Shown here piece by piece: positions 5,629 through 10,852 of a stretch of DNA of 10,852 nt; position 1 is the first letter of the stretch, and the number at the start of each line of letters is the position of its first letter. The stretch spans positions 1 to 10,852 of the forward strand of contig CAMHDG010000026.1 of NCBI GenBank assembly GCA_946183815.1. Reading direction: 5' to 3'. A model generated the notes under the pieces. That model had not been told where the DNA came from, ran no database searches, and was given only the letters and a program-made list of their open reading frames with translations. This DNA is from an uncultured bacterium (GTDB taxonomy: Bacteria > Cyanobacteriota > Vampirovibrionia > Gastranaerophilales > Gastranaerophilaceae). The position numbers and the translations under genes were made by a program.

Positions 5629-7757
5629 TAAAAATCTTGACCAGCCGTTGGGATAGGCGGGTGTGACATTTGGGGAACAGGGGTTCTGCTTGGAACAGGC
5701 GCAGATGTCTGACCCTGTGGATTTAATATCTGTTCTTGCGGAGGCTGCTGCGGAGTATATGAATTTACTTGAACAACATCTTCAGTCGGTGCAACAGTAT
5801 CTGAATCATCATGATAATTTGCACTGTTTTTAGAATTTGTTAAAGCCGCAACATTTTTGCCTGCTTTTGAGTTAAGCATATCAGGATAACCAAAGTCCTC
5901 ATTACCATAAGGTTCTGTTGCTTTTTTCATAACATCACGCCAAATAATAGCGGGAACAGTGCCACCTGTTAAACCTCCCATTTTGGTATTATCATCATTC
6001 CCTACCCATACCCCTGTGACGACAGAAGGAGTATAACCAACGAACCACGCATCCTTATAATCATCCGTTGTACCGGTTTTCCCTGCACAAGGCTTACCTA
6101 TATTCGCTGCCATACCTGTACCATGCTTAATAACCATTTTTAGCATTGATGTCATTATTGCAGCAACATCTGTATCTAAAACTTTTTCTGATCTTGCCCG
6201 AGGGGCTGAATACAAAATTTTACCTCTTGAAGATTCTACTCTCTCGATAGCGTATGGTTCAACCTTATACCCTCCGCTTGCAAATATACCGTATGCTCTT
6301 GTAAGTTCATACAATTTTACCCCGTTTGAACCCAAGGCAATAGTAAAATCATACTGGAGCGGAGTATTTATACCCATTACTCTTGCAACCTGAATAACGG
6401 AACGAACCCCAACATACTCTATTAATCTAACTGCACAGACATTTGAAGAAACCATCAAAGCCTTATATAAAGGTATTCTTCCCCTGTATTTGTTCCCGTA
6501 GTTGTGAGGTGACCAATTCCCATGCCTGTATGGTGTATCATCAATCATATCATTAGGAGAAAGTCCTCTCTGTATTGCAGCGGTATAAATAAACGGTTTA
6601 AAAGCAGACCCCGGAGGTCTTACTGCCTGTGTAACCCTGTCATATTGGCTTTCTGCATAATTTTTACCGCCTGCATAAGCCAAAATTTTTCCATCAACAG
6701 GACTAAATGAGAAAACAGCCCCCTGACTGTTTGCACCACGTAATCCCCATGCGTTAAGATTATTTATTAACGCTTCGTTCGCTGCTTTTTGAGCCTTATA
6801 ATCAATAGTTGTTACAATCTTATACCCGCCTGATGATATTTCCTGCTCTGTAAAGCCTAACCTTGCCAACTCTCTCATAACGTAGTCACAAAAATAAGGT
6901 GCTTTATTCAAAGTGTAATATTTCGGCATATTAGTCAATTTTACATCTTCTTTTTGTGCTTTCAGCATTGTATCTTTATCAATATAATGCATCTTATACA
7001 TACGCTCTAAAACTTTGTTTCTTCTCTTTATCGCCAAATCTTTATTATTAAACGGAGAATAAACAGAAGGGGCTTGAGGCAAACCTGCAATAAGTGCCAT
7101 TTCACCTAAAGTCAACTGTTTTAAGTTCTTATTAAAATAGGTTTGAGATGCACCCTGAACCCCATAAGCACCAGAGCCTAAATACACATTATTCAGATAC
7201 ATTTCTAATATCTGGTCTTTTGTCAAAGATTTTTCTATCTTTGCGGCAATTATAATTTCTTTTAATTTTCTTGTATAAGTCTGTTCATTAGACAAGAACA
7301 ACATTCTTGATAACTGTTGGGTAATTGTACTGCCCCCCTGAACAACACGACCGGCAAGGACATTCTCAAACATTGAACGGGCAAGCCCAAACAAATCATA
7401 ACCGCTATGGTTATAAAAGTTTTTATCTTCCGTTGCAATAATAGCCTGCTGTAACTGTTTTGGAACATCTTTTATACTGACTTTTGAAAACATACAAGCA
7501 TTAAATGTTTTTATAACTTCTCCGTCAGAAGAATAAAAGGTTGTAACCATATTAGGTCTAAATTCAGATAAATTATCAATAGGCGGAACAAGCATTAAAT
7601 ATGCCTGAAGTGAAACAATACCGCCTAAAACTACTGCAGCCCCTATTATTAACAAACGCTTCAACGTGTCAAATAAAGAATCTTCTTCTTGCTCTTTATA
7701 ACTACGTGATACACGTGTTTTAAAATCATCATATCCTTTTTTTGTATATCTTGTCAT
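5628..7757 (-). CDS. Bifunctional class A penicillin-binding protein (PBP1a family)
   Basis: Membrane-anchored peptidoglycan synthase of 709 residues that polymerises lipid II glycan strands and cross-links peptides outside the cytoplasmic membrane. A short basic cytoplasmic tail precedes one transmembrane helix at about 34-57. The GT51 glycosyltransferase domain (about 75-250) shows ATEDKNFYNHSG with catalytic E110, GGSTITQQLSR, RKLKE and EKSLTKDQILEMYLNNVYLGSGAYGV. The transpeptidase domain (about 340-615) shows the active-site S384 in GSAFK, S437-S-N439 and K560-T-G-T. The tail from about 625 is low-complexity, rich in Pro, Gln and Ser, and probably disordered. The ATG at 7757 follows GAGGAT with a rather long 10-base gap. 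The gene is transcribed from the divergent region shared with the YkgJ-like gene. It may be mrcA/ponA-like, but orthology cannot be assigned here. Confidence 0.96.
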   Translation of the reverse strand: MTRYTKKGYDDFKTRVSRSYKEQEEDSLFDTLKRLLIIGAAVVLGGIVSLQAYLMLVPPIDNLSEFRPNMVTTFYSSDGEVIKTFNACMFSKVSIKDVPKQLQQAIIATEDKNFYNHSGYDLFGLARSMFENVLAGRVVQGGSTITQQLSRMLFLSNEQTYTRKLKEIIIAAKIEKSLTKDQILEMYLNNVYLGSGAYGVQGASQTYFNKNLKQLTLGEMALIAGLPQAPSVYSPFNNKDLAIKRRNKVLERMYKMHYIDKDTMLKAQKEDVKLTNMPKYYTLNKAPYFCDYVMRELARLGFTEQEISSGGYKIVTTIDYKAQKAANEALINNLNAWGLRGANSQGAVFSFSPVDGKILAYAGGKNYAESQYDRVTQAVRPPGSAFKPFIYTAAIQRGLSPNDMIDDTPYRHGNWSPHNYGNKYRGRIPLYKALMVSSNVCAVRLIEYVGVRSVIQVARVMGINTPLQYDFTIALGSNGVKLYELTRAYGIFASGGYKVEPYAIERVESSRGKILYSAPRARSEKVLDTDVAAIMTSMLKMVIKHGTGMAANIGKPCAGKTGTTDDYKDAWFVGYTPSVVTGVWVGNDDNTKMGGLTGGTVPAIIWRDVMKKATEPYGNEDFGYPDMLNSKAGKNVAALTNSKNSANYHDDSDTVAPTEDVVQVNSYTPQQPPQEQILNPQGQTSAPVPSRTPVPQMSHPPIPTAGQDF

Positions 7758-7811
7758 ATATTTTAATATCCTCTTCTTATCCCAAAAATAATTTATTTAT
7801 CACTATTAATA

Positions 7812-7827
7812 TGATAATATTTTATCA
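7812..7827. repeat. Palindrome in the divergent promoter region
   Basis: TGATAA-TATT-TTATCA is a perfect 6-4-6 inverted repeat lying between the PBP and YkgJ-like genes. It covers the predicted -10 box of the PBP promoter (TAAAAT, 7824-7819), so a bound protein could repress it. The region is very AT-rich, so chance is a real alternative. Confidence 0.35.
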
Positions 7828-7847
7828 AAAATATAATATTTATACAA
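7819..7847 (-). promoter_or_regulatory. Candidate promoter for the PBP gene
   Basis: On the minus strand TTGTAT (7847-7842) and TAAAAT (7824-7819) are 17 bases apart, giving a leader of about 55 bases before the ATG at 7757. It overlaps the presumed plus-strand promoter (TATAAT at 7832-7837) face to face, so the two divergent transcripts may compete for polymerase. Confidence 0.5.
7832..7837 (+). promoter_or_regulatory. Candidate -10 box for the YkgJ-like gene
   Basis: A perfect TATAAT ends 13 bases before the ATG at 7851, so transcription would start around 7844 with a leader of about 7 bases or fewer. There is no clear -35 hexamer. No Shine-Dalgarno is present before 7851, which agrees with near-leaderless initiation. 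Confidence 0.4.
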
Positions 7848-7850
7848 AAA

Positions 7851-8243
7851 ATGATTACAGACTTATTAAACAATATTAAAAATGAATTTTTATCCTATTT
7901 TGTACCTGAAAAAATTGAGTACGAAATAGTAGGTGAGTGCAAAAAATGCGGTAAATGTTGTAACTATATGTATAGTTACGATACCTATACGGAAAAAGAG
8001 TTTAAAATAATGCAGTTTTTATTCCCCGCTTACAGAAGATTTTACATAAAAGGGAAAGATGATGACGGCAACCTCATTTTTGCCTGCAAATATGTAACAA
8101 AAGAAGGACTATGCTCTGTTTACGAAAAAAGGTTACCAATGTGCAAAAAATACCCTGCAAAAAAAATTTATTCCAAAGCAAAACTCCACGAAGGCTGCGG
8201 ATACAAAATTATCGACAAAAAATTTGAGGACTATCTTAAATAA
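7851..8243 (+). CDS. YkgJ-family cysteine-cluster protein
   Basis: Small cytoplasmic protein of 130 residues with the YkgJ/UPF0153 cysteine pattern. C30-x2-C33-x2-C36-C37 (CKKCGKCC) is followed by C79 in 'FACKY', C88 in 'EGLCSVYEKR', C98 in 'PMCKKYP' and C116 near the end. Eight conserved-looking cysteines suggest a bound zinc or iron-sulfur centre; the biochemical role of the family is not established. The ATG at 7851 lacks a Shine-Dalgarno and sits just after a TATAAT box, so the message may be leaderless. A sugar-phosphate transferase gene follows after about 40 bases, probably in the same transcript. The protein is basic overall with a Lys-rich C-terminus, and has no membrane segment or signal peptide. 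Family assignment is firm; function is unknown. Confidence 0.85.
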   Translation: MITDLLNNIKNEFLSYFVPEKIEYEIVGECKKCGKCCNYMYSYDTYTEKEFKIMQFLFPAYRRFYIKGKDDDGNLIFACKYVTKEGLCSVYEKRLPMCKKYPAKKIYSKAKLHEGCGYKIIDKKFEDYLK

Positions 8244-8284
8244 ATTTTTTTGAGATAAAATTAATTTATGGATTGCGGGGGTAT

Positions 8285-8983
8285 ATGAGCATATTAAAAA
8301 TTGCGGTGTTTAAAACTCCAAAAGTGAGCATAAAACGTGACTATCGCAAAATCAAATTCACAAAAGAAGAACAAAACTATCTTAATGAATATAAAGCCAA
8401 GGCAAATTACTCAAAGAAAAAGCCGATTAGTTTTGCAATTAAAAGAGGGATAGACACTATAAGCGGAGTAGTCGGACTTGTATTGTCAGCACCGATTATT
8501 GCACTTGCTGCCACGGCAATAAAAATAAATTCAAAAGGTCCTGTTATATTTAAACAAAAAAGGATAGGCTTAGACGGAAAACCTTTTGATACATACAAAT
8601 TAAGAACCATGTACCAAAACAGTGATTCCACAACAAATGTAAAAGACAAAAATGATAACAGAATAACAAAAGTAGGAAAATTTTTAAGAAAATTCAGTAT
8701 TGACGAATTTCCGCAGTTTTACAACATCTTAAAAGGTGACATGTCGCTTATCGGACCAAGACCGGTTACTCCTGCGGAACATTTTAATATAAACATGCCT
8801 GAAAACGCAATAAAATACGCTGTTAAACCAGGGGCAAAACTTGAATATTCAAAAGATACACTCCAAAATTCAAAGAACAGAATTAAGATAGAAAAAGACT
8901 ATATTGAAAACTGGAGTCTTAAACGTGACGGAAAAGCCTTTATACAAATATTAAAAGATGTTTTTACAGGAAATAATTATTAA
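8285..8983 (+). CDS. Undecaprenyl-phosphate sugar phosphotransferase (bacterial sugar transferase, monotopic PGT)
   Basis: Transfers a sugar 1-phosphate from a UDP-sugar to undecaprenyl phosphate at the inner membrane face, starting a surface glycan (exopolysaccharide, capsule, O-antigen or glycoprotein). The 232 residues cover the catalytic core: basic K-R-x-x-D entry (53-56), re-entrant helix about 57-79 with the kinking S-A-P, GPVIFKQKRIGLDGKPF, YKLRTM, the D140-E141 dyad in SIDEFPQF, and KGDMSLIGPRP. The multi-helix N-terminus of WcaJ-type proteins is absent; a basic segment of about 50 residues replaces it. The usual PGxTGxxQ element after GPRP reads KPGAKLEYSKDTLQ instead. The ATG at 8285 is preceded by GGGGG at 8277-8281; an in-frame TTG at 8273 lies before that site. 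The preceding YkgJ-like gene is about 40 bases upstream and likely co-transcribed. No other glycan genes are visible. Confidence 0.9.
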   Translation: MSILKIAVFKTPKVSIKRDYRKIKFTKEEQNYLNEYKAKANYSKKKPISFAIKRGIDTISGVVGLVLSAPIIALAATAIKINSKGPVIFKQKRIGLDGKPFDTYKLRTMYQNSDSTTNVKDKNDNRITKVGKFLRKFSIDEFPQFYNILKGDMSLIGPRPVTPAEHFNINMPENAIKYAVKPGAKLEYSKDTLQNSKNRIKIEKDYIENWSLKRDGKAFIQILKDVFTGNNY

Positions 8984-8987
8984 TTCC

Positions 8988-9016
8988 TTGTCATATTCAT
9001 AAGAATATTATAAGAT
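8988..9016 (+). promoter_or_regulatory. Candidate promoter for thyX
   Basis: TTGTCA (8988-8993) and TAAGAT (9011-9016) are 17 bases apart in the gap after the sugar transferase gene. The start would fall near 9023, followed by the strong AAGGGGGAG ribosome binding site at 9033-9042. It would drive thyX and, through the 3-base junction, rqcH. Confidence 0.55.
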
Positions 9017-9049
9017 AATAAAAACAAATTTTAAGGGGGAGAGAAAGAT

Positions 9050-9760
9050 ATGTCAGAAAATAAACCTATTGTAAAACTTATAGCAAAACCTGAAAACCTG
9101 CTAAAAACAATCTACACTGCGTGCAGAACATGTTACAGTGCAGACAGTCCGATAAATATTTATGAAAATACAGACGATGAAGAAAAAATGCTCAAACTGA
9201 TAAACAGGGTAATTTCGTCAGGTCATTATTCAACAATAGAACATATACAGGTCAGTTTTGCAATCTCTAACGTGTCAAGAGCATGTACCCACCAACTCGT
9301 CAGACACAGACACATGTCCTTCTCTCAAAAATCACAAAGATACGTCAAAGAAAAAGGTCAATTTGACTATATCATCCCGCCAACAATAGAAAAAGATCCT
9401 GAACTAAAAGCAAAATTTGAAGAATTTATGGGCGAGATTTCTAAAAAATATTTAGAATTTACAGAAGCAGGCATTCCTGCGGAAGATGCAAGATTTGTTC
9501 TTCCTAATGCTTGTTCAACATCAATAGTAGCAAGCCTCAATTTAAGAGAAATGATTCACCTTGCAAACTTAAGACTTTGCACAAGAGCCCAGTATGAAAT
9601 AAGAATGATGACAAAGGCAATGTGCGATGCACTTATTGCCCAAGAACCTTGGCTGAAAGATTATCTTGTACCAAAATGCGTAAGACTGGGTTACTGTGAT
9701 GAGGACAAATCTTGCGGAAGAATGCCTAAAAAAGAAGTATTTTTAGGGGTAAATGCATAA
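9050..9760 (+). CDS. thyX: Flavin-dependent thymidylate synthase ThyX
   Basis: Converts dUMP to dTMP using methylenetetrahydrofolate as carbon donor and reduced FAD as hydride carrier, as a cytoplasmic homotetramer. The 236-residue length is normal. The ThyX signature RHRxxS is exact at 85-90 (RHRHMS), followed by FSQKSQRY, where the downstream Ser and Arg belong to the extended motif. H59-Y-S-T-x-E-H and the C-terminal 'LRLCTRAQYEIR' also match FAD/dUMP-binding parts of the family. The ATG at 9050 has AAGGGGGAG at 9033-9042. ThyX instead of ThyA is usual in Cyanobacteria relatives and many anaerobes, and does not need a separate DHFR to recycle DHF. rqcH starts 3 bases after its stop, so the two are almost certainly co-transcribed. 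Confidence 0.97.
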   Translation: MSENKPIVKLIAKPENLLKTIYTACRTCYSADSPINIYENTDDEEKMLKLINRVISSGHYSTIEHIQVSFAISNVSRACTHQLVRHRHMSFSQKSQRYVKEKGQFDYIIPPTIEKDPELKAKFEEFMGEISKKYLEFTEAGIPAEDARFVLPNACSTSIVASLNLREMIHLANLRLCTRAQYEIRMMTKAMCDALIAQEPWLKDYLVPKCVRLGYCDEDKSCGRMPKKEVFLGVNA

Positions 9761-9763
9761 GTC

Positions 9764-10852
9764 ATGATAACATTTGACTACCTTACACTAAAAGCCTTTT
9801 TTGAAGAAAATGAAGAGTTCTTCAAAGGAGCAAGACTGCAAAAAATTCAACAGCCGACAAGACGTGATTTTTTGCTTACCATAAGAGGTGCCGAAACAAG
9901 AAAACTATATATTAATATTGACCCGCAGATCTATCACATCTGCTTTTTATCGGATGAAACTTACACAAAAAGAAATATTATTATTCCCCAAAAGCCGCCT
10001 ATGTTTTGCATGCTTTTAAGAAAACATCTTGAAGGCTTCAGGATAACAGGGGTGAATGTTCCGCCTTATGAGCGTATTTTTGAAATATTTTTTGAATCCT
10101 ATAACGAACTAAATGAAAAAATAAAATTATGTCTTGCAATAGAACTTATGGGAAAATACTCAAACATTATTCTTTATAATTGCGACACAAATATAATTAT
10201 CGGTTGTGCTCACAATGTCGGAGCGGAAAAAAGCAGGGACAGAGAACTTGCCGGAACTCTACCTTATATTTATCCTAATAAACAGGATAAATCAGATATC
10301 TTAAGATATTTTGGAGAACTTCACCATAATCTTCTTAATGACGACTTTTTTGGGTTCTCAAAAGCCTTTCAAACTCAACTTGAAAGAAATAATGTTCCAT
10401 TAGCCAAAATTAAAGAATATGTCGAACTAATCCCAAAACTAACCCCTGCTATCAGTAATACGGAATATTCCGTTTATTCCGAATTACTCACAAACCCAAC
10501 AATCTATCCCACAGTAAACGAGATGATTGATACATATTTTTCTGACCAGCAGGAAAAAATTATTAAACGTGCGTTAAAACTTAAACTTAAAAACATTGTT
10601 TATCCAAACTTTAAAAAACAGCAAAAATTGGCAGAACAACTGTCAATTCAACTGTCAAAAAAAGATAATGCATCTAAATACAAAAAATATGCTGATTTAA
10701 TTATCTCTAATCTATACAACAATAATGATTACTCAAAAGAACTCACTGTCTATGACTGGGAAACAGAGGAAAACATAACAATTCCTCTCGATAAAAAATT
10801 GACCCTAAAAGAAAATTCACAAAAATATTACCAAATGTACGCAAAATCAAAA
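9764..10852 (+). CDS. rqcH: RqcH/FbpA-like ribosome quality-control factor, 5' part (cut by window end)
   Basis: NFACT-family protein (Rqc2/RqcH, formerly fibronectin-binding FbpA). On stalled 50S subunits it binds peptidyl-tRNA and recruits tRNA-Ala to add alanine tails that mark nascent chains for degradation. The 363 residues seen run open to the last base, with no stop. The NFACT-N domain is clear: 'GARLQKIQQPTRRDFLLTIRG', 'PPMFCMLLRKHLEG', 'PPYERIFEIFF' with E103-R104 at the family's D/E-R site, 'AIELMGKYSNIIL', then 'LPYIYPN'. Residues from about 245 are helical and basic and end in 'IPLDKKLTLKENSQKYYQMYAKSK'-like sequence, which leads into the coiled-coil middle domain in homologues. 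The C-terminal NFACT-R region lies beyond the window. The start ATG at 9764 is only 3 bases after thyX, and the nearest GGGGT is 13 bases away, so translation may be coupled to thyX. Confidence 0.93.
   Translation, partial: MITFDYLTLKAFFEENEEFFKGARLQKIQQPTRRDFLLTIRGAETRKLYINIDPQIYHICFLSDETYTKRNIIIPQKPPMFCMLLRKHLEGFRITGVNVPPYERIFEIFFESYNELNEKIKLCLAIELMGKYSNIILYNCDTNIIIGCAHNVGAEKSRDRELAGTLPYIYPNKQDKSDILRYFGELHHNLLNDDFFGFSKAFQTQLERNNVPLAKIKEYVELIPKLTPAISNTEYSVYSELLTNPTIYPTVNEMIDTYFSDQQEKIIKRALKLKLKNIVYPNFKKQQKLAEQLSIQLSKKDNASKYKKYADLIISNLYNNNDYSKELTVYDWETEENITIPLDKKLTLKENSQKYYQMYAKSK

Noticed and set aside
6522..7468. Open frames at 6522-6710 (+) and 7262-7468 (-) inside the PBP gene
   Set aside because: Both overlap catalytic domains of a clear class A PBP and show no motif or start signal.
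8407..8649. Minus-strand open frame of 80 codons, hydrophobic
   Set aside because: It is a shadow of the membrane segment and GPVIFKQ core of the sugar transferase.

Overview
Organism. The window is AT-rich, uses standard bacterial codons and densely packs about eleven genes with short gaps. Several traits point to an uncultured gut bacterium of the Melainabacteria/Vampirovibrionia (Gastranaerophilales-like), a non-photosynthetic sister group of Cyanobacteria. These are a ThyX-type thymidylate synthase, a cyanobacterial-looking RqcH ('PPYER' where Firmicutes usually carry 'DR'), a fermentative iron-type alcohol dehydrogenase, and two lineage-type orphan proteins, one with an N-terminal 'VSFTA'-like tag. 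This placement is an inference from memory of such proteomes; no marker gene in the window proves it.

Layout. Positions 1-2108 (+) hold an iron-containing alcohol dehydrogenase and a UlaG-like metallo-beta-lactamase-fold hydrolase, separated by a strong hairpin terminator that lies almost on the second gene's ribosome binding site. A long bidirectional hairpin (2115-2183) closes this block against a converging minus-strand block. Read in its direction of transcription, the minus block (7757 down to 2196) holds a bifunctional class A penicillin-binding protein, a short AICAR-transformylase-like protein that has lost the family's signature residues, an unrecognised glycine/alanine-rich protein with hydrophobic segments, a putative ADP-ribosyltransferase, and a NifX/NifB-C-like protein joined in frame to a small DNA-binding-like domain. 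From a shared, overlapping divergent promoter region (7758-7850) the plus strand resumes with a YkgJ-type cysteine-cluster protein, a monotopic sugar-phosphate transferase, thyX, and the 5' part of rqcH, which runs off the window end.

How the genes fit together. Most are single housekeeping functions: fermentative redox balance, peptidoglycan assembly, initiation of surface glycan synthesis, dTMP synthesis and ribosome rescue. They are not one pathway. The unusual part is 2196-5532: an ART-like protein with a readable R-S-E triad next to an orphan hydrophobic protein, flanked by a degenerate purine-enzyme homologue and a metal-cluster-type protein with its own near-consensus promoter. No RNA genes, insertion sequences, CRISPR arrays or prophage genes were seen. 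No gene-free stretch exceeds 100 bases.
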